Source: an uncultured Eubacteriales bacterium (lineage in GTDB: Bacteria; Bacillota; Clostridia; Oscillospirales; Oscillospiraceae). From it: a stretch of 34,543 nucleotides of DNA. A program made the translations under genes and the position numbers. Shown in pieces: positions 26,745-33,981 of this stretch. The notes below the pieces were generated by a model. The model searched no databases. It saw nothing but the letters and a program-made list of their open reading frames with translations, and was not told the origin of the DNA. How positions within the stretch are numbered: the stretch's first letter is position 1; each line of letters opens with the position of its first letter. The stretch lies in the NCBI GenBank assembly GCA_900555735.1, contig USMI01000008.1:1-34543 (forward strand). The letters run 5' to 3'.

Positions 26745-26750
26745 ATTGTA
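26745..26750 (-). promoter_or_regulatory. Possible -10 box for the surface protein gene
   Basis: TACAAT on the minus strand is the best -10 candidate upstream of the 2260-residue protein. No good -35 is found at 17 nt, so an activator may be required or the assignment may be wrong. Confidence 0.35.
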
Positions 26751-26841
26751 CCATATCTTTCCGCCAAAAGCCACCCCTAAATCAGCTTTTTTGTAAAACC
26801 TTTTTCGCCGCCTTGTAAGACCTGCGTCAAGCGGCGTGGTA

Positions 26842-26870
26842 TTGACATCGGGCGGTGAACTTGCTATGCT
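26842..26870 (+). promoter_or_regulatory. Sigma-A promoter of the YibE/F gene
   Basis: TTGACA, 17 nt, TATGCT, followed by a CGGAGG ribosome site and ATG 26899. Confidence 0.85.
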
Positions 26871-26898
26871 GGTAAAAACAAAAACGGAGGTTTTCCGG

Positions 26899-28074
26899 AT
26901 GAAACAGACCCTTTCCCGCGCCACACCGGCCCAGTGGTGGCAGAAGAACCGCGTCAGCTGTCTGGTTCTGGCTGCGGCGCTGGTGCTTTTTATCGTCGTC
27001 CGCGCCATCGCCGTGCCGGAGGAGGATAACGGCAGTCAGGCCGCGGAATACGCGGAATATGAAAACGGCGTCATCACCGCCGTGCTGACGGACAATACCT
27101 TTACCGATCCGGTGGCAGATAACGCCCTGCGGGGCGAGCAGCTGCTGCTGGCGGAGGTCAAGACCGGCCAGTACAAGGGCGAGACCTTGCAGGTATACGG
27201 CTATGTGGGGCCGCTGTACGGCGGACAGCTGAAGGTGGGCGACGGCGTCACGCTGCTGATCTCCACCTATGTCGACGGCACGCACACCGCCACGGTATAT
27301 GAGTACAACCGCCTGCCGGTGCTGATGGTGATCGTGGCGCTGTTCCTGATCGCCACGGTGGCCGTGGGCGGAAAGGTGGGCGCGAAGTCGCTGGTGGCGC
27401 TGGCCATAACGCTGGTGTGCCTGTTCTGGATATTGATCCCGCTGCTGATGAAGGGCGCGCCCACGCTGCTGACGGTGTTTCTGGTGTGCGCCTATATCAC
27501 GGTGGTGACTATGGTGATCTTGGGCGGCGTGCAGCGCAAGACCGTGTGCGCTACGCTGGGCACCATCGCCGGAACGGCGCTGTCGCTGCTGTTCGGTCTG
27601 GCGGCCCAGAGCCTTGCCCGTGTGGACGGCCTGCGGCTGGCGGACGTGGAGCCGCTTTTGCAGCTGCGCCAGACCGGTACGCCGCTGGGCCTGCGGGGTC
27701 TGCTGGTGGGCGGCATCGTCATCAGCGCGCTGGGCGCGGTGATGGACGTTGCCATGAGTATCGCCTCCGCCCTGACAGAGGTGCATGCCGTCGCTCCGGA
27801 TCGGGGCGCCAGAGAACTGTTCCGTTCCGGCATGAACATCGGCCGCGATATGGTGGGTACCATGACCAATACGCTGATCCTGGCCTTTCTGGGTAGCGGC
27901 TTTGCCCTGATCATTTACCTCTATTCGCTGGGCCTGAGCCCCTATCAGCTCATCAGCTCGGCCTACCTGACCATCGAGGTGGTCAGCAGCATCTCCAGCA
28001 GCATCGGCGTGATCCTGTCGGTGCCGCTGACGGCGCTCATCAGCTCGGTGATCCTGACAAAGGGAAAGGCGTGA
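26899..28074 (+). CDS. YibE/F-family membrane protein
   Basis: This 391-residue integral membrane protein has one N-terminal helix (about 21-38), an extracytoplasmic beta-rich domain (about 50-135) and seven or so C-terminal helices. The segments GKVGAKSLVAL, GGIVISALGAVMDVAMSIASAL and GMNIGRDMVGTMTNTLILAFLGS are typical of the YibE/F family, a widespread but poorly characterised family; a transport role has been proposed. ATG 26899 has CGGAGG 8 nt upstream. It is a single-gene unit between its own promoter and a bidirectional terminator. Confidence 0.88.
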   Translation: MKQTLSRATPAQWWQKNRVSCLVLAAALVLFIVVRAIAVPEEDNGSQAAEYAEYENGVITAVLTDNTFTDPVADNALRGEQLLLAEVKTGQYKGETLQVYGYVGPLYGGQLKVGDGVTLLISTYVDGTHTATVYEYNRLPVLMVIVALFLIATVAVGGKVGAKSLVALAITLVCLFWILIPLLMKGAPTLLTVFLVCAYITVVTMVILGGVQRKTVCATLGTIAGTALSLLFGLAAQSLARVDGLRLADVEPLLQLRQTGTPLGLRGLLVGGIVISALGAVMDVAMSIASALTEVHAVAPDRGARELFRSGMNIGRDMVGTMTNTLILAFLGSGFALIIYLYSLGLSPYQLISSAYLTIEVVSSISSSIGVILSVPLTALISSVILTKGKA

Positions 28075-28099
28075 CCGCGCCGGCATGCATAATGGAAAG

Positions 28100-28142
28100 A
28101 AAACAGGTATTCCCCGGCCAATGGCTGGGGAATACCTGTTTT
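28100..28142. terminator. Bidirectional terminator between YibE/F and SASP genes
   Basis: A perfect 16-bp stem (AAAACAGGTATTCCCC and complement) with a short GC-containing loop is flanked by A- and T-runs. It serves both converging genes. Confidence 0.92.
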
Positions 28143-28176
28143 CAGAAAGAGAAAAGATCTTGGTAAACGGTATCGT

Positions 28177-28374
28177 TTACAGGTTCTTCTCGTAGGACTC
28201 GATCATTTTCTTGACCATCTGGCCACCGACGGAGCCGGCCTCGCGGGAAGTCAGGTCGCCGTTGTAACCGTTCTTCAGGTTGACGCCCACCTCGTTGGCA
28301 GCCTCCATCTTGAACTTATCCATAGCAGCACGAGCCTCGGGAACGTTCAGCTTGTTGGTGTTCTTAGCAGACAT
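28177..28374 (-). CDS. Alpha/beta-type small acid-soluble spore protein
   Basis: This 65-residue DNA-binding protein coats and protects spore DNA. NKLNVPEARAAMDKFKMEAA, the germination-protease-like site around KMEAANE, and the C-terminal box REAGSVGGQMVKKMIE are diagnostic. ATG 28374 (MSAKNTN) has AAAGGAG upstream and gives the usual length. A 10-codon upstream extension of the frame is unlikely to be used. The gene indicates that the organism can sporulate. It should be expressed in the forespore; no clear sigma-G promoter could be fixed in the 150 bp upstream. Confidence 0.95.
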   Translation of the reverse strand: MSAKNTNKLNVPEARAAMDKFKMEAANEVGVNLKNGYNGDLTSREAGSVGGQMVKKMIESYEKNL

Positions 28375-28524
28375 GAGTGTAATCTCCTTTCTTGCGTTGA
28401 TCAAGCAAATGCTTGTCGATTGGGTATCGCAATGCTAGATTTCCCCCATGTCGGCCTGATATGCATTTTTGGCGTATGGTAATTTTTGCTGTAAAATCAG
28501 CGCAGGTGCGGATGCCGCCGTGCC

Positions 28525-28995
28525 TTATCCAAGCTTGCGGACAACGACCGCACCGGTGTCCACGGTGCGGTAGGCTTCCGGCGTGAAGCCGCCGCGCAGC
28601 GACTCCGGAATGTGGCTGACACCGTTGATATAGCGGTAGGCGCCGTCGATATGGCCCACAAAGTTATAAACGGTCTTCCACTGGCCGCTGGCGTCCTGAA
28701 GCTCCAGCGTCAGGGCATAAAGCCCGTCGTTAATCTTGTCGATGCGCTGGATGCGGTAGTCCTGAATGGCGCAGCCGGAACGGATATACAGGTTCCGGTG
28801 CGCGTCCTGAGAATGGTGCTCGCTGGCCTCGAAGTGGCAGTATTCCACGGCCTTTGCGATCCCCTCGGACCGGAATGTCTGCAAGTATTGCCGGGCGCAG
28901 CGCTCCACCGCCCGAAGCTCTCCGCCGCTGCCGCAGCCCAGCAGCGTCAGCGCCATGCCTAACGTCAACAGCATCAGAAAAATTTTTCGCTTCAT
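28525..28995 (-). CDS. Small lipoprotein of unknown function
   Basis: This 156-residue protein has a type II signal peptide with lipobox TLLGC (Cys near residue 21). The mature part starts with a helix (AVERCARQYLQTFRSEGIAKAV) and continues with beta strands (YRIQRIDK, YALTLELQD, WKTVYNFVGHIDG). The layout resembles NTF2-like or DUF4878-like lipoproteins, but I do not assign a family. ATG 28995 is chosen because GGAG lies 7 nt upstream; a TTG start 6 nt earlier is less likely. It has its own strong promoter at 29028-29056. Confidence 0.75.
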   Translation of the reverse strand: MKRKIFLMLLTLGMALTLLGCGSGGELRAVERCARQYLQTFRSEGIAKAVEYCHFEASEHHSQDAHRNLYIRSGCAIQDYRIQRIDKINDGLYALTLELQDASGQWKTVYNFVGHIDGAYRYINGVSHIPESLRGGFTPEAYRTVDTGAVVVRKLG

Positions 28996-29027
28996 CACCA
29001 AGCTCCTTTCCCGTTTTCCGCACCTCT

Positions 29028-29056
29028 ATTCTATGCCCGGATCGCTGCCGTGACAA
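29028..29056 (-). promoter_or_regulatory. Promoter of the small lipoprotein gene
   Basis: Minus strand TTGTCA, 17 nt, TAGAAT. An inverted repeat CAACCG-N5-CGGTTG (29054-29070) overlaps the -35 box and may be an operator. Confidence 0.75.
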
Positions 29057-29186
29057 CCGACCAACGGTTGAACTGCCGATTTATTTACCTCTCTAATTTA
29101 TATAGACGCTGCTTTCCGGAAAAAGTTTCATGATTTTCCGATTTCTGCAAAAGCTTTTTGGCGATCAACGGTGCGTCCGCCACACC

Positions 29187-29215
29187 TTGCATCGCCGTGG
29201 GCGGTGTGGTACAAT
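29187..29215 (+). promoter_or_regulatory. Promoter of the DUF4317-Smr operon
   Basis: TTGCAT, 17 nt, TACAAT. An inverted repeat CCACACC/GGTGTGG (29180-29186 and 29203-29209) brackets the -35 box and could bind a repressor. Confidence 0.75.
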
Positions 29216-29250
29216 AAAGGCCGTTTCTACCACCACAGGAGGTATCCCAT

Positions 29251-30408
29251 ATGAATCAGAAAGAGCTGAACGAGATCCGCCGCCGCTTCAAGCTGGACAA
29301 AAACGCCATCAGCAGGATCTACGGCTGCTATGTCAACAGCAATAAGGAGATCATTGCCAACATTGACGCCTCCATGGGCCTGATGTCGCAGGAGGAGCAG
29401 GAGATGTATCTGGGACTGCTGAAAAAGTCCCTGTCCGGTGCGCTGGGCCGGAACCTCATCGACATCGAATTCTCCACCGCGCAGGTGACGGACAGCGACG
29501 AGCACCGCCTGCTGCAGACCGTCCGCCAGACAGCCCTGCAGGACAGAAACTCCCGGGAGGCGCTGTGCCGCCGTATCATCGACGCCATGGACATGGGCGA
29601 GACCAACTATCTCATTCTGCTGGCCGCCGACACCTACGATGTGCCGTATCGCGGGCGGGATGATGAGCTGATGGACGATGCTTCTGAGACGGTGTATAAG
29701 TACTTCGTGTGCAGCATCTGCCCGGTGAAGGCGCCCACGCTGGAGCTGAAATACAGCAATGAGGACAGCGAGTTCCACAGTGCCTCTACCGGCCATATCG
29801 CGCTGGCGCCGGAGCTGGGTTTCCTGTTTCCCGCCTTTGACGACCGCGCTGCCAACATCTACAATGCCCTTTTTTACAGTAAAAATGCCGCCGAGCTCCA
29901 TCAGGAGGTCATCGACGCGGTGTTCCGCGTGGCGGAGCCGCCCATGTCCGCCGAGGAGCAGAAGAACGTGTTCAGCACCGCACTGGGTGACGCCCTGCAG
30001 AAGGATTGCAGCTATGACGTGGTGCAGTCTGTTCATGAGCAGCTGCGGGGACGCATCGAGGAGCATAAGGAGAGCAAAGACCCTGAGCCGCTGACACTGT
30101 CCGTCCGCGAGGTGGGCGACATGCTGTCCGGCAGCGGTGTGTCCGCCGAAAAGGTGGAGGCCTTTCAGGAGGAGTGCCGCCGGCAGTACGGTGAGGACGC
30201 GGCACTGAATCCAAAAAACATCATCGAAAGCGGCAAGTTCCAGATCACCACGCCGGAGGTGAAGATCGCCGTGTCTCCGGAATACAGCTATATGATCGAG
30301 GCCCGTGTGATCGACGGGCGGCGATACATTCTCATTCCCGCCGACGACGGCGTGGAGATCAACGGCATCGGGGTGAATATCCCCAATCCGCAGAAAAGCG
30401 GCGAATAA
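29251..30408 (+). CDS. DUF4317 family protein
   Basis: This 385-residue cytoplasmic protein matches the DUF4317 family from its first residues: NEIRRRFKLDKNAISRIYGCYVN, then LMSQEEQEMYLGLLKKSLSGALGRNLIDI, TDSDEHRLL and LLAADTYDVPYR. The family is common in Clostridia and has no established function. No catalytic motif, membrane segment or signal peptide is visible. AGGAGG lies 8 nt before ATG 29251. It is followed 17 nt later by the Smr-like gene and shares its promoter and terminator. Confidence 0.9.
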   Translation: MNQKELNEIRRRFKLDKNAISRIYGCYVNSNKEIIANIDASMGLMSQEEQEMYLGLLKKSLSGALGRNLIDIEFSTAQVTDSDEHRLLQTVRQTALQDRNSREALCRRIIDAMDMGETNYLILLAADTYDVPYRGRDDELMDDASETVYKYFVCSICPVKAPTLELKYSNEDSEFHSASTGHIALAPELGFLFPAFDDRAANIYNALFYSKNAAELHQEVIDAVFRVAEPPMSAEEQKNVFSTALGDALQKDCSYDVVQSVHEQLRGRIEEHKESKDPEPLTLSVREVGDMLSGSGVSAEKVEAFQEECRRQYGEDAALNPKNIIESGKFQITTPEVKIAVSPEYSYMIEARVIDGRRYILIPADDGVEINGIGVNIPNPQKSGE

Positions 30409-30425
30409 ACCGGAGGGGAGACCGC

Positions 30426-30782
30426 ATGAAGGGTACGATACGGGAACTGAATCTGGAGCTGGGCAGACCGACGGCGAATCAGGCGCTGCGGTGGCTGGAG
30501 GCGGAGCTGGAAGCGGCGCGGAAGATGAACACGCCGCTGCTGAAGCTGATCCACGGCTACGGCTCCTCCGGCAAGGGTGGCCGCATCCGCACCGCCAGCC
30601 GCCGCTATCTGGAGGAGGCCGCCGTTCAGGGACGTATCGCCGCCTATCTGCCGGGCGAGCAGTTCAGCATCTTCGACGAAACGACCCGGCGGGCCCTGCA
30701 GCAGTATCCCCGGCTGCGGCAGGACCGCGATCTGGACCGTGAGAACCGGGGAATTACCTTCGTTTTTCTCAGAAAGCTTTGA
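30426..30782 (+). CDS. Small Smr/MutS2-like domain protein
   Basis: This 118-residue protein has the Smr core. LNLELGRPTANQALRWLEAEL takes the place of the LDLHG helix start, and LLKLIHGYGSSGKGGRIRTASRRYLE is the HGxGxG nucleic-acid-binding loop. The Asp-Leu-His motif of full Smr nucleases is replaced by LNLEL, so nuclease activity is doubtful. A GGAGGGG site precedes ATG 30426. Being paired with DUF4317 suggests a joint nucleic-acid-related role, but this is inference. Confidence 0.8.
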   Translation: MKGTIRELNLELGRPTANQALRWLEAELEAARKMNTPLLKLIHGYGSSGKGGRIRTASRRYLEEAAVQGRIAAYLPGEQFSIFDETTRRALQQYPRLRQDRDLDRENRGITFVFLRKL

Positions 30783-30789
30783 AAGCATG

Positions 30790-30834
30790 AACGCCCCACT
30801 GTGAAGTTATCTTGCTTCACAGTGGGGCGTTTTC
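30790..30834. terminator. Terminator after the Smr-like gene
   Basis: A perfect 17-bp stem (AACGCCCCACTGTGAAG and complement) with an 8-nt loop, followed by TTT on the plus strand and AA on the opposite side. It probably serves the converging TraX gene as well. Confidence 0.9.
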
Positions 30835-30847
30835 AGGTAAGGGAGCG

Positions 30848-31606
30848 TTATCCCTGCGGCAGCCATTGCAGCAGACCGATGATGAACAGGTGCAGCGGGT
30901 AGTAAAGGTAGAAAAGCCACTTCATCACGCGGTTGATGGCGGGGCTTGCGCCGCGGCGGCCATTGTACCGGGCCAGCAGGGGAATGGAGAGCACCACGCA
31001 GAGCTGGAGCAGACCGTATACCCGGTCAAGCGCGAGACAGTACACCACGGCGTAGAGCGACACATAAAAGAGACACCAGAGGATCTGCTTTTTGGGCGCG
31101 TTCCGGTTGGAGCCGATGGAGAGGATGCACAGGGCGGCGATACAGCTCCAGTCCGCCGGGAAGGTGACCGCGCAGAGCAGCAGCACGCAGACGACCTTGA
31201 CAGGCGTTTTCAGCCGTTCGCTGTCGCAGACCCACAGCATCAGCAGACCGCCCAGCAGCGACCACACCACACTGGTCTGATTCAGAACACTGCCGGAGGC
31301 AAACGGAATAAATGAGCGCCAGCCGGTAAAATCGTGGGAGGCAAACACATAGGCGAAATGGGAGACCACCGCCAGAAGCAGCAGCCGCGCGGCGTATTTC
31401 GCCTTGCTGCGGGTGTAGTGATAGCCCTCAGCGATGAAAAAGCACATGATGGGACAGGTCAGCCGCCCGATCACATGCATGACCAGCGCCAGCGCGTTTC
31501 TGTCATAGCCGGGAAACAGCATCCACGCCAGATGATCCACAGTCATGGCCGCAATGGCGATCAGCTTGAGCAGGTTGCTGTCCCATGTGCGGTGCGGCCC
31601 GCGCAT
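30848..31606 (-). CDS. TraX-family membrane protein
   Basis: This 252-residue polytopic membrane protein has about eight hydrophobic helices. The start pattern LKLIAIAAMTVDHLAWMLFP and GRLTCPIMCFFIAEGYHYTRSKAKYAARLL are signatures of the TraX family. The name comes from F-plasmid pilin acetylation, but chromosomal copies are widespread and act as putative acyltransferases. No other conjugation gene is nearby. A GTG at 31630 would overlap the upstream gene; ATG 31606 has GAGGG 7 nt upstream and is preferred. Confidence 0.85.
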   Translation of the reverse strand: MRGPHRTWDSNLLKLIAIAAMTVDHLAWMLFPGYDRNALALVMHVIGRLTCPIMCFFIAEGYHYTRSKAKYAARLLLLAVVSHFAYVFASHDFTGWRSFIPFASGSVLNQTSVVWSLLGGLLMLWVCDSERLKTPVKVVCVLLLCAVTFPADWSCIAALCILSIGSNRNAPKKQILWCLFYVSLYAVVYCLALDRVYGLLQLCVVLSIPLLARYNGRRGASPAINRVMKWLFYLYYPLHLFIIGLLQWLPQG

Positions 31607-31616
31607 GACGGCGCCC

Positions 31617-31841
31617 TCAGTCGCCGACACCGGTGTGAATGACCTTGCCCATGTTCCAGAGCAGGGCGACGCGCTTGGCGGCCTCCAGCCGCTCCTCCGG
31701 CGTATGGTAGGGGGCGTGAGCCGTCTCCGCGCCGCAGTCCATGCAGGTCACGGACACGCACCAGCCCTGTTCATCCGTCATGACGCCTGCGCCGCGGCAA
31801 ACGGGACAATCTTCCAGCTCGATTTCAAAAATAGGATCCAT
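31617..31841 (-). CDS. Lar-like small zinc-ribbon protein
   Basis: This 74-residue protein has two Cys pairs, CPVC (12-15) and CMDC (33-36), followed by a helix with ERLEAAKRVALLWN. This matches the layout of Lar-type restriction-alleviation proteins known from phages and prophages. No other phage gene is nearby, so it may be a domesticated gene. AGGAG precedes ATG 31841. It is probably co-transcribed with the TraX gene 10 nt downstream. Confidence 0.75.
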   Translation of the reverse strand: MDPIFEIELEDCPVCRGAGVMTDEQGWCVSVTCMDCGAETAHAPYHTPEERLEAAKRVALLWNMGKVIHTGVGD

Positions 31842-31890
31842 AGCAATGCTCCTTGTTACAGTGTTTCTTGTGACGCGCGGTCACGGGGTC

Positions 31891-31919
31891 AGTGTATCAC
31901 ACGGCGGTAAAAATAGCAA
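31891..31919 (-). promoter_or_regulatory. Promoter of the Lar-TraX pair
   Basis: Minus strand TTGCTA, 17 nt, TACACT, about 50 nt upstream of the Lar-like start codon. Confidence 0.65.
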
Positions 31920-31939
31920 GACGCGGGAAAACGAAAAGA

Positions 31940-31968
31940 TTGCAACGTGCGGGCGATTTTGGTATAAT
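31940..31968 (+). promoter_or_regulatory. Promoter of the lipoate ligase gene
   Basis: TTGCAA, 17 nt, perfect TATAAT. The predicted start lies about 10 nt before the start codon, so the leader is very short but still contains the GAGGTGAG ribosome site only in part. Confidence 0.8.
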
Positions 31969-31986
31969 GCGGCAGAGGTGAGAATT

Positions 31987-32979
31987 ATGAGCAACGTGAC
32001 ATATCTGGAGACCGGCAGCACGGATCCCGCCTATAATCTGGCGTTTGAGGAGTATGTGCTGACCCATCGCACACAGGGCGACTATCTGCTGCTGTGGCAG
32101 AACGACAACACCATCGTGGTGGGGCAGAACCAGAACACCGCGCAGGAGATCGACCCCGCCTTTGTCAAGGAGCACCATATCACCGTGGTGCGGCGCGGCA
32201 CCGGCGGCGGCGCGGTGTACCACGATCTGGGCAACCTGAACTATTCGTTTATTACCGATACCGGCGCGGCGGAGCGCCTGACGATGGACCGCTTTACCCG
32301 CCCCATCGTGGAGGCGCTGCAGAACCTCGGCCTGAACGCCGAGGCGTCCGGCCGCAACGATATTCTGGTGGAGGGCCGCAAGGTGTCCGGCACGGCGCAG
32401 CGCCTTGTTCACGGGCGCATCCTGCACCACGGCACGCTGCTGTTTGACTCCCGGCCGGAGATGATCGCCGGCGCCCTGCGGGTGGATCAGGCGAAGTTTA
32501 CCTCCAAGAGCGCCAAGTCCGTCAAGAGCCGCATCGGCAATATCCGGGAGTTTCTGCCGGCGGATATGACGCTTCCGGAATTCTGGGAGTATCTGAAGCG
32601 GCAGCTGGCCGGAACGGGACTGGTACAGAGCGCCCTGATGGCGGACGAGCTGGCGCAGGTCAGCAGGCTGGCCGACGAGAAGTACCGCACATGGGAGTGG
32701 ACGTATGGCCGCTCGCCCAAGTTCGATATGGTAAAGCGGAACTACTTTACCGGCGGACGGCTGGAGGTGGGCGTTTCCGTAGATCACGGAAGCATTACCG
32801 AGATCCGCTTCTATGGCGATTTTCTCAGTCTGACCGATACCACGCCGCTGTGCCGGGCACTGGAGGGCGTCGCCTACCGGGAGGACGCGGTGGCCGCTGT
32901 GCTGGACAGCCAGCCCATGGCGGAGATGTTCGGAGGCATCACACGGGATGAGGTGCTGCGTACCATTTTTAATCAGTGA
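31987..32979 (+). CDS. lplA: Lipoate-protein ligase
   Basis: This 330-residue cytoplasmic enzyme activates lipoate with ATP and transfers it to E2 or glycine-cleavage H proteins. The binding-site motifs are RRGTGGGAVYHD (69-80), GRNDILVEGRKVSGTAQ (122-138, presumed catalytic Lys132) and HHGTLLFD (147-154). A C-terminal accessory domain near 235-330 completes the LplA architecture. ATG 31987 follows GAGGTGAG. It stands alone between its own promoter and a strong terminator. No lipoylated enzyme complex genes are in the window. Confidence 0.94.
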   Translation: MSNVTYLETGSTDPAYNLAFEEYVLTHRTQGDYLLLWQNDNTIVVGQNQNTAQEIDPAFVKEHHITVVRRGTGGGAVYHDLGNLNYSFITDTGAAERLTMDRFTRPIVEALQNLGLNAEASGRNDILVEGRKVSGTAQRLVHGRILHHGTLLFDSRPEMIAGALRVDQAKFTSKSAKSVKSRIGNIREFLPADMTLPEFWEYLKRQLAGTGLVQSALMADELAQVSRLADEKYRTWEWTYGRSPKFDMVKRNYFTGGRLEVGVSVDHGSITEIRFYGDFLSLTDTTPLCRALEGVAYREDAVAAVLDSQPMAEMFGGITRDEVLRTIFNQ

Positions 32980-32980
32980 C

Positions 32981-33019
32981 AAAGAGAGACATGGGGCGCT
33001 GTCCCATGTCTCTCTTTTT
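32981..33019 (+). terminator. Terminator after lplA
   Basis: Stem AGAGAGACATGGG paired with CCCATGTCTCTCT, 7-nt loop, then TTTT. Confidence 0.9.
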
Positions 33020-33039
33020 GCCGGGGAGAAAAGTTTCTC

Positions 33040-33068
33040 TTGACAAGTGAACGTGCGTTCACTATACT
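33040..33068 (+). promoter_or_regulatory. Promoter of the methyltransferase gene
   Basis: TTGACA, 17 nt, TATACT. The spacer is occupied almost exactly by a palindromic operator. Confidence 0.9.
33046..33063. promoter_or_regulatory. Operator 1 between -35 and -10
   Basis: The perfect 18-bp palindrome AGTGAACGTGCGTTCACT fills the promoter spacer. Shape and position are those of a TetR-type repressor site. Confidence 0.75.
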
Positions 33069-33101
33069 ATACGGTAAACGAGCGTTTACCGTATAGTATA
33101 G
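33062..33101. promoter_or_regulatory. Operator 2 inside a 40-bp perfect palindrome
   Basis: Two 19-bp arms with an AG centre. The inner part GGTAAACGAGCGTTTACC (33073-33090) has the same GTnAACGnGCGTTnAC pattern as operator 1, with centres 27 bp apart. The palindrome starts within the -10 box and ends at the ribosome site, so a bound repressor would block both polymerase and start. Confidence 0.75.
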
Positions 33102-33115
33102 GAGGAGATCATAGT

Positions 33116-33832
33116 ATGGAATATACACGCAGCAAAGCGTATGATACACCGGCCCTGCAAAGCAAGATCATGGGCCCCAACCCCGTCAAGCTGGAGGAGG
33201 AACTGCTGGTGGATCACCGCATCCCCGCGGGAGCGGTGGTGTGCGATCTGGGCAGCGAGCAGGGGCTGACGTCTGTGTTTCTGGCCAAGGAATACGGCTT
33301 TACCGTCTATGCCGCCGACCTGTGGAGCGATCCGCAGGAGAACCGCGTCTTTTTCCGCGAAATGGGCCTGACGGATGAGCAGATCATTCCGGTGAAGGCC
33401 GATGCCACCGACCTGCCCTTTGAAAAGGAATTCTTTGACGCGGTGGTCACCACCGATTCCTACAACTATTTTGGCCGGAACCCCCGTTATCTGGACGACA
33501 AGTTGCTGCCCTTTGTGAAGCGGGGCGGGTATATCTACATCGCCATCCCCGGCATGAAGCGGGACTGCCACGACCATCTGCCGCCGGAGCTGCTGCTGTC
33601 TTGGACGCCGGAGCAGCTGGACTACATGCACGATACGGCCTATTGGAGCGACATGGTCCGTCAGTGCCGCGGCGCGGAGGTGCTGTGCGTGGCGGAAATG
33701 GAGGCCAATGAGGAGGTCTGGGCCGACTGGCTGCGGCAGGAGAATCCCTATGCCATCGGCGATCGCCGATCCATGGAGGCCGGCGGCGGAAAGTACCTGA
33801 ACTTTATCAAGATCGTTCTGAGAAGGGTGTAA
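33116..33832 (+). CDS. Class I SAM-dependent methyltransferase
   Basis: This 238-residue cytoplasmic protein has the Rossmann motif I VVCDLGSEQGLTSVFLA (41-57), an acidic end of strand 2 (VYAADLW) and motif DATDLPFEKEFFDAVVTTDSYNY. These are the signs of a small-molecule class I methyltransferase, close in style to UbiE/Cfa-like proteins. GGAGGAG lies 8 nt before ATG 33116. The strong, double-operator promoter suggests induction by a small effector, possibly a toxic compound that the enzyme methylates. No repressor gene is in the window. Confidence 0.88.
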   Translation: MEYTRSKAYDTPALQSKIMGPNPVKLEEELLVDHRIPAGAVVCDLGSEQGLTSVFLAKEYGFTVYAADLWSDPQENRVFFREMGLTDEQIIPVKADATDLPFEKEFFDAVVTTDSYNYFGRNPRYLDDKLLPFVKRGGYIYIAIPGMKRDCHDHLPPELLLSWTPEQLDYMHDTAYWSDMVRQCRGAEVLCVAEMEANEEVWADWLRQENPYAIGDRRSMEAGGGKYLNFIKIVLRRV

Positions 33833-33870
33833 AAAATCCGCGGCCTCTGGCCCGCGGATTTTTTACACCC
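33825..33870. terminator. Terminator overlapping the methyltransferase stop
   Basis: A 19-bp stem with an 8-nt loop includes the stop codon and has A6/T6 runs on both sides, so it can act in both directions. Confidence 0.9.
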
Positions 33871-33931
33871 GCTTGGCAAAGAGTTTCCAGAAAGTTCACA
33901 GCTGCGGGGTAGTATTTTTCTGTTTTAGTGA

Positions 33932-33958
33932 TACAATACACTGTGACAAATGTCACAG
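33932..33958 (+). promoter_or_regulatory. -10 box and CRP-like palindrome before the PAP2 gene
   Basis: TACAAT (33932-33937) lacks a good -35. The 18-bp palindrome CTGTGACAAATGTCACAG (33941-33958), which contains TGTGA-N6-TCACA, follows at the expected transcription start. It may be a repressor site there. Confidence 0.55.
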
Positions 33959-33981
33959 CGTCAAGAAGGAGCGAGGAGACT

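Larger units (their letters stand above)
26532..26898. other. Divergent intergenic region with leader and two promoters
   Basis: This 367-bp gap holds no convincing gene. Its left two thirds would be the roughly 200-nt leader of the surface protein gene, with a terminator-like hairpin inside it. Its right end holds the promoter and ribosome site of the YibE/F gene. I could not match the leader to a known riboswitch class. Confidence 0.6.

Noticed and set aside
26827..28086. 419-codon minus-strand frame under the YibE/F gene
   Set aside because: Gln/His/Arg-rich nonsense; the plus strand has promoter, ribosome site and membrane segments of a known family.
28404..28420. AAGCAAATGCTT palindrome upstream of the SASP gene as an operator
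   Set aside because: Only 5-bp arms and no link to a promoter could be made.
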